Below, piece by piece: positions 8,446 through 15,712 of a DNA stretch of 51,087 nucleotides (its first letter is position 1; the number at the start of each line of letters is the position of its first letter). Both the position numbers and the translations under genes were made by a program. This stretch comes from Paenibacillus chondroitinus NBRC 15376 (GTDB lineage: Bacteria > Bacillota > Bacilli > Paenibacillales > NBRC-103111), in NCBI RefSeq assembly GCF_004000765.1, contig NZ_BILW01000045.1, forward strand, positions 1 through 51,087, written 5' to 3'. The notes below the pieces were generated by a model, which worked only from the letters and a program-made list of their open reading frames with translations, had not been told where the DNA came from and made no database searches.

Positions 8446-8739
8446 TTAAATATCCGTGAAATGAATGGAACCGATAATTTGCGATAAAAATCCATTCAGT
8501 TCCAATGCTTGTTCTTCATTGAGCTTGAAGGCGTACTCGAGGTATCCCTCTTCGGCCAAGTCATCCGGACCAATTACCGCACTGCGTCCTGATTGTAAAT
8601 CAATGACTAGTTTTTTGCCGTAATAACGGGTTGTTGTCATGATCGCTAGGTCAAAACGGTGCAGCGCATTGCCGACGAAGCATACAAAACGCGTTGTCGT
8701 CTCTTCTTGATGGTCGTATAAAAAGTCATAATCAGACAT
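8446..8739 (-). CDS. DUF3055 family protein (SAV0927-like)
   Basis: A 97-residue soluble protein. The pattern FLYDHQEETTTRFVCFVG, then RFDLAIMTTTRYYGKKLV, SGRSAVIGPDDL and EEGYLEYAF is that of the DUF3055 family, known structurally from Staphylococcus SAV0927 but with no assigned function. Length is normal for the family. AGAGGG precedes the ATG. Its promoter faces away from that of the HRDC gene, in a short shared intergenic region. Confidence 0.78.
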   Translation of the reverse strand: MSDYDFLYDHQEETTTRFVCFVGNALHRFDLAIMTTTRYYGKKLVIDLQSGRSAVIGPDDLAEEGYLEYAFKLNEEQALELNGFLSQIIGSIHFTDI

Positions 8740-8771
8740 AAGGGCCCTCTTTTCATTCTGGTATGTCTTTC

Positions 8772-8799
8772 ATTATAACCGAAATAGGCTTGTCAACAA
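8772..8799 (-). promoter_or_regulatory. Promoter of the DUF3055-like gene
   Basis: On the minus strand TATAAT (8772-8777) is 16 bases from TTGTTG (8794-8799). An overlapping TTGACA is only 13 bases from the -10, so the exact -35 is uncertain. It lies back to back with the HRDC promoter at 8808-8836. Confidence 0.45.
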
Positions 8800-8807
8800 A
8801 ACATAGG

Positions 8808-8836
8808 TTGCGCCCATCTTACAAACATGGTATGAT
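8808..8836 (+). promoter_or_regulatory. Promoter of the HRDC gene
   Basis: TTGCGC and TATGAT are separated by exactly 17 bases; predicted start near 8843, only about 14 bases before a strong terminator hairpin. Confidence 0.6.
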
Positions 8837-8856
8837 TTGGATATTGGAAAAAGGGA

Positions 8857-8892
8857 AGCACCTTTTCAGCCTAGCTGAAGGGGTGCTTTTTC
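8857..8892 (+). terminator. Terminator hairpin in the leader of the HRDC gene
   Basis: A 14-bp stem (AGCACCTTTTCAGC with GCTGAAGGGGTGCT, two G-U pairs) with a 3-base loop, followed by a T run. It lies between the predicted promoter and the coding start, so it should cut most transcripts to about 50 bases unless read through. Confidence 0.8.
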
Positions 8893-8935
8893 GTTTTTCT
8901 TAACCTATTTTCGTAGACGTTTGGAGGAGGTAAGT

Positions 8936-9949
8936 ATGAACATTGTTTTTTTGAACACATTGGAGAAAGAAACGGGGGATCATCGCGTATTATCTGCGCA
9001 GGTGTCGATTGCTGAAGAGCAGGGCGTGTGGAATGTGTTCTGGAACGAGCCCGACAGTGCGGGCAAGCTGCAGCAAGATCAGTGGTATCAGGGGATGAGC
9101 TGGGATGAGATGCTAAGCACCTTCCGTCATGGTTTGCGCGAGAAGTTTCGCAGCGGCTTTCGTCCCATCGTGAGCTCGGAGCTGGAAACCGCCCAAGCGC
9201 TGTCTGGCAAAGCGAGGATGACGCAGATGCTGACTTATTATTGTGAAGAAAATCCAAGCGAAGAAGTGTACGAGCAGCTTCGTGCATGGAGACGCGAACA
9301 AGCCTCGCGCGAAGGCAAAGCGCCGTACATTCTCGCCACGAACCGGGTGCTGCGCATGATATCTGTTTTCTTACCCCAAAGTAAGGAAGAACTTCAGCAA
9401 ATCCCCGGCTTTGGCGAGCAGAAGACCAATATGTATGCAGGGGATATTTTAAAAATTACTGCGGAGTATACGCGTTCGAATGGTTTTCCGCTGGATTGGG
9501 TTGCCAAGAGCGTCGATATCGTCAAGTTCGAGTCATGGCTCCTCGCCCAGAAGGAGCAGAAGCTGCGTATGGAGCTGGATCGCGAGGTTAGCAAACGCAA
9601 GCTGCTTGAGATTACGGCTCGCGGAGGCAGCTTGGCTGATCTTCAAACCGATTTGACGATGCCGCGCAGAGAGCTTCTGTTGTGGGTAGAGGAACTGGAC
9701 CGCGAAGGCTATGATATGGATCTGCTGGTGGAAGCAGAACTGGCTTTGGTCCCGGAGGAGGAACAGATCAAAGCATGGAACGCTTTTGAATCCGAAGGCG
9801 ACCGTTATTTGAAGCCGGTTCTTCAGCGTATGGGCAGTACGGAAGAGCTGAAAGGCAAAGAGCTCGACCGTGCTTATGAATGGCTGCGATTGCTGCGATT
9901 GCGTTTTCGCAAGGACAAGGAAAGCATGAGCGCGCAAGCTGCAAGCTAG
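8936..9949 (+). CDS. HRDC domain protein
   Basis: A 337-residue protein. The recognisable part is an HRDC domain (about 110-190: EQLRAWRREQASREGKAPY, LATNRVLRMISVFLPQSKEELQQIPGFGEQK in order). HRDC is the helical nucleic-acid-binding module found at the C-terminus of RecQ helicases and in RNase D. The N-terminal about 100 residues have no motif I know, and the C-terminal part (about 195-337) is charged and helical with a possible winged helix-like stretch (KLLEITARGGSLADLQTDL). No helicase or nuclease motifs are present, so it may be a DNA/RNA-binding accessory factor. GGAGGAGG lies 7 bases before ATG 8936; the TTG at 8921 overlaps that site and is rejected. Confidence 0.8.
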   Translation: MNIVFLNTLEKETGDHRVLSAQVSIAEEQGVWNVFWNEPDSAGKLQQDQWYQGMSWDEMLSTFRHGLREKFRSGFRPIVSSELETAQALSGKARMTQMLTYYCEENPSEEVYEQLRAWRREQASREGKAPYILATNRVLRMISVFLPQSKEELQQIPGFGEQKTNMYAGDILKITAEYTRSNGFPLDWVAKSVDIVKFESWLLAQKEQKLRMELDREVSKRKLLEITARGGSLADLQTDLTMPRRELLLWVEELDREGYDMDLLVEAELALVPEEEQIKAWNAFESEGDRYLKPVLQRMGSTEELKGKELDRAYEWLRLLRLRFRKDKESMSAQAAS

Positions 9950-9999
9950 TATTGACAGAGCTGAGGCAGATATGATTAAATGGTCAATAATCTTAATAG

Positions 10000-10297
10000 C
10001 AATCAAAGCGATGACGAACTGGGGTTATGCCCTTAGTAGGAGAAATGCCGCTGTTGCAGAGAGTCGGTGGAAGGTGCAAACCGATGCAAGCATGGCTCCG
10101 AATTACCGTTCCGAGTTGGTTGAGGGAACATGCTCCGTTTGAGAGCATCAGTAGCTTATACCCGGCATTCGATGCCGTTACAATGACTAAGTGAAAGAGA
10201 AGGCTGCGAATGAGAGTCGCAGATCCTTCGCTTTAATTAGGGTGGTACCGCGAGACAACCGTCTCGTCCCTTTGTGGACGATTGGGTTGTCTTTTTG
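10000..10297 (+). promoter_or_regulatory. T-box leader of tyrS
   Basis: A tRNA-sensing leader. The T-box sequence AGGGTGGTACCGCG is at 10239-10252 and is followed by a terminator (about 10254-10296, GACAACC... pairing with ...GGGTTGTC, then T run). Stem I contains the AGAGAGTCGGTGG motif near 10057. A candidate specifier codon is TAC (Tyr) at 10104-10106 in the sequence GAATTACCG. Uncharged tRNA-Tyr would stabilise the antiterminator and allow tyrS transcription. A TTGACA at 9952-9957 just after the upstream stop may be the -35, but the matching -10 is weak. Confidence 0.92.
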
Positions 10298-10329
10298 TTT
10301 TTTTAATAACGATGAGGAGGGATTGCGAG

Positions 10330-11586
10330 ATGACGGGGATCGAATTAACCGATGCACAAAGGCAGGAAGTCGAGCGCCAGCTGCAAATCATTAAACGTGG
10401 TGCGGCTGAGATCATACCGGAGGATGCGCTGAAGCAAAAAATTACCCGGGCAATTGTGACGGGGAAACCGTTGAAAGTGAAGTTGGGCTTGGATCCATCC
10501 GCTCCTGATATTCACATTGGGCATACGGTTGTCTTGCAAAAGCTTCGCCAATTTCAAGAGTTAGGCCATGAAGTTCAACTGATCATCGGAGATTTCACGG
10601 GGCGGATTGGCGATCCAACAGGGAAGTCGGAAACGCGCAAGCAGCTGACAGAAGAGGATGTTCAGCATAATGCGCAGACATACCAGACGCAGCTGTCCAA
10701 AATTTTGGATTTTACGAAAACAACCTTTTACTACAATTCTAGTTGGCTGGGTGAACTGAAATTTGATGATGTACTGAAGCTGGCGGGCAAAGTAACGGTG
10801 GCGAGGATGCTGGAGCGGGACGATTTCGCCAAAAGATACGCGGCCAATCAACCGATTCATGTGCATGAATTTTTCTACCCGTTAATGCAAGGCTATGATT
10901 CCGTTTCACTGGAGACCGATATTGAGCTTGGCGGTACGGATCAGACGTTTAACATTCTGATGGGACGCACGCTGCAAGGCGCCTATGAGATGAAAGACGG
11001 CCAAGTGGCTATTCTGATGCCGCTGCTCGAAGGGCTGGATGGCATGCAGAAGATGAGCAAAAGCTTGAAAAATTACATCGGTATCGATGAGGCCCCGAAT
11101 GAAATTTTCGGCAAAACGATGTCGATTCCGGATTCGCTTATGCTGAAATATTATGAGCTAACGACTGCGATCTCAAGCGAAGAGCTTCAGGGGTTGAAAG
11201 AGGGATTGGAAGCGGGCTCCATCCATCCAAGAGATGCCAAGATGAAGCTGGCGAAGGAATATGTGCGTATGTATCATGGTGCGGAAGCCGCTCAAGAGGC
11301 TGAGCAGCATTTCATTACGGTCTTTCAGAAGCGGGCGCTGCCTGAGGATATCGAAGAGATGCAGATCAGTGAGGAGCTGCTCGATGCTGGCCAGATCTCC
11401 ATTATTAAGCTGCTTGTTTCTATGGGGCTGCAGGCCTCCAATGCAGAGGCTAGACGCAGTATTGAGCAAGGTGCGGTGAAAATCAATGAAACGAAGATGA
11501 CGAATATCGATGAAACACTCCAGCCGCAGGATGGCGATATTGTTCAGGTAGGCAAACGAAAGTTTGTGAAAATCAAGCGGGTTTAG
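10330..11586 (+). CDS. tyrS: Tyrosyl-tRNA synthetase
   Basis: A 418-residue class I aminoacyl-tRNA synthetase that charges tRNA-Tyr. The ATP-binding HIGH motif is at 62-65 (DIHIGHTV) and KMSKS at 241-245. The tyrosine pocket block GTDQTFNILMGR lies between them. A C-terminal S4 RNA-binding domain follows (SNAEARRSIEQGAVKINE). Length is typical. It resembles the TyrZ-like type with HIGH rather than the HLGH of B. subtilis TyrS, but I cannot settle the subfamily. AGGAGGG is about 8 bases before ATG 10330. It is controlled by the T-box leader immediately upstream. Confidence 0.95.
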   Translation: MTGIELTDAQRQEVERQLQIIKRGAAEIIPEDALKQKITRAIVTGKPLKVKLGLDPSAPDIHIGHTVVLQKLRQFQELGHEVQLIIGDFTGRIGDPTGKSETRKQLTEEDVQHNAQTYQTQLSKILDFTKTTFYYNSSWLGELKFDDVLKLAGKVTVARMLERDDFAKRYAANQPIHVHEFFYPLMQGYDSVSLETDIELGGTDQTFNILMGRTLQGAYEMKDGQVAILMPLLEGLDGMQKMSKSLKNYIGIDEAPNEIFGKTMSIPDSLMLKYYELTTAISSEELQGLKEGLEAGSIHPRDAKMKLAKEYVRMYHGAEAAQEAEQHFITVFQKRALPEDIEEMQISEELLDAGQISIIKLLVSMGLQASNAEARRSIEQGAVKINETKMTNIDETLQPQDGDIVQVGKRKFVKIKRV

Positions 11587-11594
11587 CTGCACGC

Positions 11595-11640
11595 AAAAAA
11601 AAGGGTCTCTTGAACAGCGATCTGCTGCTTCAAGAAGCCC
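11595..11640 (-). terminator. Intrinsic terminator of corA
   Basis: A long imperfect hairpin containing TTCTTGAA/TTCAAGA arms; the run of eight T is on the minus strand, so it serves corA. It may also end tyrS less efficiently. Confidence 0.75.
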
Positions 11641-11649
11641 ATCCTTCTA

Positions 11650-12585
11650 TTATAGCCATTCTTTTTTACGGAATAAAATATACATAGCAATCCCTAACAC
11701 ACCCATGAACGCTAAGACGAACTCATCGCCGTGAGCCACATGGAGTCCTAGAATGTTATCAAAGTTCATTCCAAACACCCCTGTAATGAATGTCAGCGGC
11801 ATGAAAATGGTTGTCAGCGCGGTAAAAACACGCATGATATCATTCGCGCGATTCGCCAGGCTGGATTGATAAGCTTCTCGTAAGTTCCCCATCAGATCGC
11901 GGAGCGTATCGAAAGTATCTACAATTTTGACGGCATTCTCGTAAATGTCGCCAAAATATTTCTGGAGCTGGTGGTCGATCAACCTGAGATCCTTCTTGCC
12001 GAGCGTACCGATCACATCGCGCTGTGGAACAAGCACTTTTTTGAGCCAGAGAATTTCCGAACGAAGTCCGATAATCTCATTCAAATGCGATTTTTTGGTC
12101 GCTACCAAAATATCTTCTTCCAGCTTTTCAATCTTGGCCTCGATACGGTCACCAACCGCAACGTAATTATCGACGACAAGATCGACTAGATGGTATAGGA
12201 AACGGTCGGCGCTGTTGACCTCCTCTTCCCAGAGAAACGGCTTTAAAGCGCGAAGTTCATTAATTTTTTGCCTAGTAACAGTAATAATGACATGTTTGCT
12301 AAGAAATAGATTAAGTCCGCGAAGGAAAATTTCCTCATCATCAAAACGAATGCTATTTATAACGATAAAATAATGCGAATCATAAAATTCAATCTTAGGA
12401 CGCTGTTCCTCTTCGCTCAAGCAGTCCTCCACGGCCAAATCATGTAGATGGAATAAAGGCTGAAGAAGTTCTAAATCCTCGATCCCTGCATCAATCCAAT
12501 AAAAGCCTTGTTCTGGAGGTGTTAGTGCGACAGACACGTCTTCGACCAATGTGAAAATGCCATTCTGAACCCACCGTGTTTTCAT
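11650..12585 (-). CDS. corA: CorA-type magnesium/divalent cation channel
   Basis: A 311-residue member of the CorA family, which forms pentameric Mg2+ (or Co2+/Ni2+) channels in the membrane. The large N-terminal cytoplasmic part carries a long helical stretch (DRIEAKIEKLEEDI onward), and two membrane helices lie at the extreme C-terminus. The signature YGMN-like motif is present as FGMNF between them, at the outer mouth of the pore, and a basic tail (FRKKEWL) ends the chain. Length is typical (about 315). ATG 12585 follows AAAGGGGTG; the in-frame GTG at 12594 overlaps that site. A long, apparently structured leader precedes it. Confidence 0.92.
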   Translation of the reverse strand: MKTRWVQNGIFTLVEDVSVALTPPEQGFYWIDAGIEDLELLQPLFHLHDLAVEDCLSEEEQRPKIEFYDSHYFIVINSIRFDDEEIFLRGLNLFLSKHVIITVTRQKINELRALKPFLWEEEVNSADRFLYHLVDLVVDNYVAVGDRIEAKIEKLEEDILVATKKSHLNEIIGLRSEILWLKKVLVPQRDVIGTLGKKDLRLIDHQLQKYFGDIYENAVKIVDTFDTLRDLMGNLREAYQSSLANRANDIMRVFTALTTIFMPLTFITGVFGMNFDNILGLHVAHGDEFVLAFMGVLGIAMYILFRKKEWL

Positions 12586-12761
12586 CTGATCCACCCCTTT
12601 GCATGGAATCAGCCGGTTACGTTCATCATGTGCGCGAGACTACGAATGATGGAATAACCGACTGCATTCCTACACTATAAAATTTACAAAACTTGCAGGT
12701 GCTACTCCTCGGTTCCCCGTCCAAACGTATGCCCCCCTTTTGCGTCCGTGTCGAATAATAC
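12586..12761 (-). promoter_or_regulatory. Long structured 5' leader of corA, candidate switch
   Basis: About 175 bases of predicted leader. Written as plus-strand coordinates, 12656-12661 can pair with 12709-12714 and 12662-12666 with 12694-12698, leaving a 10-base bulge (hairpin A). Alternatively, 12656-12664 can pair with 12610-12618 (9 bp, one G-U), extended by 12624-12629 with 12646-12651 (hairpin B). The two share 12656-12664 and exclude each other. Hairpin B ends about 10 bases before the ribosome binding site. I do not recognise an M-box or any other known riboswitch consensus. Confidence 0.5.
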
Positions 12762-12767
12762 TTGTCT

Positions 12768-12796
12768 AGTATAACCCTTCATATACCCTGTTTCAA
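12768..12796 (-). promoter_or_regulatory. Promoter of corA
   Basis: On the minus strand TTGAAA (12791-12796) and TATACT (12768-12773) are separated by 17 bases. The stretch 12797-12867 between this and the next terminator shows nothing else recognisable. Confidence 0.65.
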
Positions 12797-12867
12797 GCCA
12801 AAAAGTTTGGCGCCACAAGTAAGGATGCGCTTTAGATACTCTATGGATTCAGGGCTTGTTCGGTGTC

Positions 12868-12896
12868 AAAAAAAACCGCCATGAATTACATGGCGG
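12868..12896 (-). terminator. Intrinsic terminator overlapping the stop of the small unknown gene
   Basis: CCGCCATG and CATGGCGG form a perfect 8-bp stem with a 5-base loop; eight T follow on the minus strand. The stop codon itself lies in the loop. Confidence 0.85.
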
Positions 12897-13113
12897 CTTT
12901 CAAGATCTTGCCTTTCATTTCTTGATAAATGTCAATCAGTTCAGGATTACCTCGGAGCAGCAGATCTTCTTCACTCTCTGCTCCATAGACTCTGCATAAT
13001 AAGGCAGCGGCATCCTCAGCTTGTTGCCTGGTTGGCTTCGATGTTTCAATTAAAGCGAAATATCGATTTAATGAAGCGAAAGCAGAGAAGTTATCCGAAG
13101 ATGGTGCGGACAT
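12886..13113 (-). CDS. Small protein of unknown function
   Basis: A 75-residue protein with no membrane segment and a predicted all-helical content (RQQAEDAAALLCRVYG, then SEEDLLLRGNPELIDIYQEM). I do not recognise a family. The gene looks real: a GGGGG-rich ribosome binding site precedes the ATG, and the stop is embedded in a strong terminator hairpin. It is transcribed alone, away from the SAM riboswitch. The gap 13114-13281 holds an AT-rich region with a short inverted repeat (GATAC/GTATC at 13198-13212) of unknown use. Confidence 0.65.
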   Translation of the reverse strand: MSAPSSDNFSAFASLNRYFALIETSKPTRQQAEDAAALLCRVYGAESEEDLLLRGNPELIDIYQEMKGKILKAAM

Positions 13114-13281
13114 AATGGACCCCCTTTAATAGTTAGATAATGTAATCAGTTTGATATTTATTTAACCCTGTTTCGAGTTATTTAAACACCAAATCACGAT
13201 ACATTTCGTATCAATTTTATCATAGATGGACAGCCTGATGCAATTTCTTTGTTTTGCAGGTTGTCAGGATCGGTTAATGTC

Positions 13282-13309
13282 TTGACTTTACTTTATTTTA
13301 TAGTATGAT
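13282..13309 (+). promoter_or_regulatory. Promoter of the metA-metI-metC operon
   Basis: TTGACT and TATGAT separated by 16 bases, about 30 bases before the riboswitch aptamer begins. Confidence 0.65.
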
Positions 13310-13335
13310 GATTTTAATCGCATACGTTTCATTTT

Positions 13336-13521
13336 CTTATCAAGAGTAGGTGGAGGGACTAGCCCTATGACACCCGGCAACCGACAAACCTTTGCAAGCA
13401 AAGGGATGCACGGTGCTAATTCTTGCGGAACCGCTTGTAGAAAGCGAATCTGGGAGATAAGAGAAGGACATTGACAGTGACATTCCATGGCCTTTCTCTG
13501 ATTCCAGAGAAGGCCATTTTT
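13336..13521 (+). promoter_or_regulatory. SAM-I (S-box) riboswitch with terminator
   Basis: The aptamer runs from CTTATCAAGAG (13336) to GATAAGAG (about 13462). It contains the conserved blocks GGTGGAGGGAC, GCCCTATGA, CCCGGCAACC and GGTGCTAATTC. A terminator follows at about 13487-13521 (ATGGCCTTTCTCTG pairing with CAGAGAAGGCCAT, then T run). By family knowledge, SAM binding frees the terminator and turns the operon off when methionine/SAM is plentiful. The gene order downstream fits. Confidence 0.97.
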
Positions 13522-13566
13522 GCATTTTCATACACCCATAATAAACCATGAAGAGGAGTGAACAGG

Positions 13567-14511
13567 ATGCCGATCAAGATTCCTGACAACCTGCCTGCCA
13601 AAGAAATTTTAAACCAAGAGAACATCTTCACCATGGACGAATCTGTCGCGTATCACCAGGATATACGTCCACTTCGCATTGCTTTGTTGAATTTGATGCC
13701 TACCAAAGAAACGACCGAGACGCAATTGCTGCGCTTGATCGGGAATACGCCGCTGCAGGTGGAATTCGTTCTTCTGCATCCGAAAACTCATACTTCCAAG
13801 AACACCTCCGTTGAACACCTGGAGATGTTCTATAAAACCTTTGACGATATTAAAGAAGAAAAGCTGGACGGCATGATTATTACAGGCGCCCCAGTTGAAC
13901 AGATGGAGTTTGAAGATGTGAATTACTGGGAGGAGTTGACGCAAATCCTGAATTGGAGCAAAGAAAACGTCACTTCAACCTTGCATATTTGCTGGGCAGC
14001 CCAAGCGGGCTTGTATCATCACTTCGGGGTTCGTAAATTTGCGCTGGACAACAAAATTTTCGGTGTATTCCCGCACACGGTAGAGGTGCCGAATACGAAG
14101 CTGCTTCGCGGTTTTGATGAAATTTTCCACGTGCCGCAATCGCGCCACACGGACGTTCGTCGTGAAGACATTGAGCGATGTCCGGATCTGGAGATTTTAT
14201 CCGAATCAGAGGAATCCGGTGTCTATATCGCTGCAACACGTGATGGCAAGCATATTTTCGTTACGGGCCATTCTGAATATGATGCGAATTCATTGAAATG
14301 GGAATACGATCGGGATGTGAGCAAGGGACTTCCTATTGATATCCCCAAAAATTATTACCCCAACAATGATCCTAGCCGGCAGCCTTATAACACTTGGAGA
14401 GCTCATGCGAACCTGCTATTCTCCAATTGGTTGAACTATTATGTGTACCAAGAAACGCCATTTGAGCTTACCGCTAATATCAATGAAAGCCTGGCAAGTG
14501 CGCAACTGTAA
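13567..14511 (+). CDS. metA: Homoserine O-acyltransferase MetA (predicted acetyl-CoA type)
   Basis: A 314-residue enzyme that acylates L-homoserine, the first committed step of methionine synthesis. The nucleophile is C142 in the HICWAAQAG elbow, and the His/Glu partners are in VTGHSEYD. Residue 111 is Glu (GAPVE). Work on Bacillus cereus MetA showed that Glu111 gives acetyl-CoA specificity, while Gly in this position goes with succinyl-CoA, so this is predicted to make O-acetylhomoserine despite the usual 'succinyltransferase' label. ATG 13567 has AGAGGAG about 9 bases upstream; the GTG at 13558 overlaps it. It is the first gene of the SAM-riboswitch operon. Confidence 0.93.
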   Translation: MPIKIPDNLPAKEILNQENIFTMDESVAYHQDIRPLRIALLNLMPTKETTETQLLRLIGNTPLQVEFVLLHPKTHTSKNTSVEHLEMFYKTFDDIKEEKLDGMIITGAPVEQMEFEDVNYWEELTQILNWSKENVTSTLHICWAAQAGLYHHFGVRKFALDNKIFGVFPHTVEVPNTKLLRGFDEIFHVPQSRHTDVRREDIERCPDLEILSESEESGVYIAATRDGKHIFVTGHSEYDANSLKWEYDRDVSKGLPIDIPKNYYPNNDPSRQPYNTWRAHANLLFSNWLNYYVYQETPFELTANINESLASAQL

Positions 14512-14542
14512 TTCGAACCCAAATCATGAGGAGGAACTCCCT

Positions 14543-15712
14543 TTGTTGAAAATCGAAAGTCGTCTCGCCCAAATTGGCTCCATCGAAGAACCTGTAACCG
14601 GAGCTGTCAGCTTCCCTGTTTATCAAGCTACTGCTTTCCGTCACCCGAAGCTGGGCCAAAGCACCGGTTTTGACTACGCGCGTACCAAAAGCCCAACTCG
14701 TAAAGTGCTTGAGGATGCGATCGCACAATTGGAATCCGGAGATGCGGGTTTCGCATGTTCATCCGGCATGGCAGCCCTGCAAACGGTTTTTGCCTACTTT
14801 AGCCAAGGCGATCACTTGATTGTTTCCTTGGATTTATATGGCGGTACGTACCGTCTGCTCGAGAAAATCATGTCGCGCTTCGGTGTCACGGCTACGTATG
14901 TAGATACGAACGATTTGGACGGTTTGGAATCTGCTTACCGCTCAAATACCAAAGGGCTGATCATTGAGACGCCGACGAATCCACTCATGATGATTACAGA
15001 TATCGAGCTTGTATGTACATGGGCCCGTAAGAAAGGCATCGTGTCCATTGTCGATAACACGCTTTTGACTCCTTATTTACAGCGTCCATTAGAGCTGGGG
15101 GCAGATATTGTCGTTCACAGCGCGACCAAATATTTGGGTGGACACAACGATGTGCTTGCCGGTTTGATTGTAACCAAGGGCAAGGAGCTTTCAGAGCAAA
15201 TGGCCTTCCTTCACAATTCGATTGGAGCCGTGCTTGGGCCGCAAGATAGCTGGCTTTTGATGAGAGGTATGAAGACGCTGGCGCTTCGTATGGAGCGTCA
15301 TGAACAAAATGCAACAGCCATCGCAAACTTCCTGCTGGAGCACCCGCTCATCAGTGATGTTTACTACCCGGCACTGGAATCTCATCCAGGTCATGCCATT
15401 CAGAACAAACAATCGAGCGGAAACACAGGAATTTTCTCCTTCAAAGTGAAAGACGCCAGACTGGTTGAGCCGATTCTGCGTCACATTCAGCTTATCGCTT
15501 TCGCCGAGAGCTTGGGGGGCGTCGAATCGCTGATGACATATCCGGCTGTACAAACACATGCGGATATTCCGCTTGAAATTCGCCAGCAAATCGGCGTGGA
15601 TGACCGCCTTCTGCGTTTCTCTGTCGGCATCGAGCATCAGGATGACCTTATCGCTGATTTAGCGAATGCGCTTAGCCAAGCACAAGCAGAATTAGAAGGA
15701 GAATCCCTGTAA
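14543..15712 (+). CDS. metI: Cystathionine gamma-synthase / O-acetylhomoserine sulfhydrylase
   Basis: A 389-residue PLP enzyme of the Cys/Met metabolism family. It joins acylhomoserine with cysteine (or sulfide). The PLP-binding lysine is K196 in HSATKYLGGH. The N-terminal YARTKSPTR and SSGMAALQT blocks and the C-terminal ESLGGVESLMTYP follow the B. subtilis MetI pattern closely. No methionine codon is well placed: the best start is TTG 14543, with GAGGAGG 8 bases upstream and 31 bases after the metA stop. An in-frame ATG at 14483 would lie within metA. The stop overlaps the start of metC (TAATG), so translation of the two is probably coupled. Confidence 0.9.
   Translation: MLKIESRLAQIGSIEEPVTGAVSFPVYQATAFRHPKLGQSTGFDYARTKSPTRKVLEDAIAQLESGDAGFACSSGMAALQTVFAYFSQGDHLIVSLDLYGGTYRLLEKIMSRFGVTATYVDTNDLDGLESAYRSNTKGLIIETPTNPLMMITDIELVCTWARKKGIVSIVDNTLLTPYLQRPLELGADIVVHSATKYLGGHNDVLAGLIVTKGKELSEQMAFLHNSIGAVLGPQDSWLLMRGMKTLALRMERHEQNATAIANFLLEHPLISDVYYPALESHPGHAIQNKQSSGNTGIFSFKVKDARLVEPILRHIQLIAFAESLGGVESLMTYPAVQTHADIPLEIRQQIGVDDRLLRFSVGIEHQDDLIADLANALSQAQAELEGESL

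Noticed and set aside
8079..8495. Longer form (138 codons) of the DUF3905-like protein
   Set aside because: It overlaps the DUF3055-like gene, and the better start at 8387 has GAGGAGG.
12586..12761. M-box (Mg2+ riboswitch) before corA
   Set aside because: The conserved M-box blocks are not present; only an unclassified pair of hairpins can be supported.
13198..13212. Short inverted repeat GATAC/GTATC in the gap before the riboswitch
   Set aside because: Only five bases per arm, expected by chance in AT-rich DNA.
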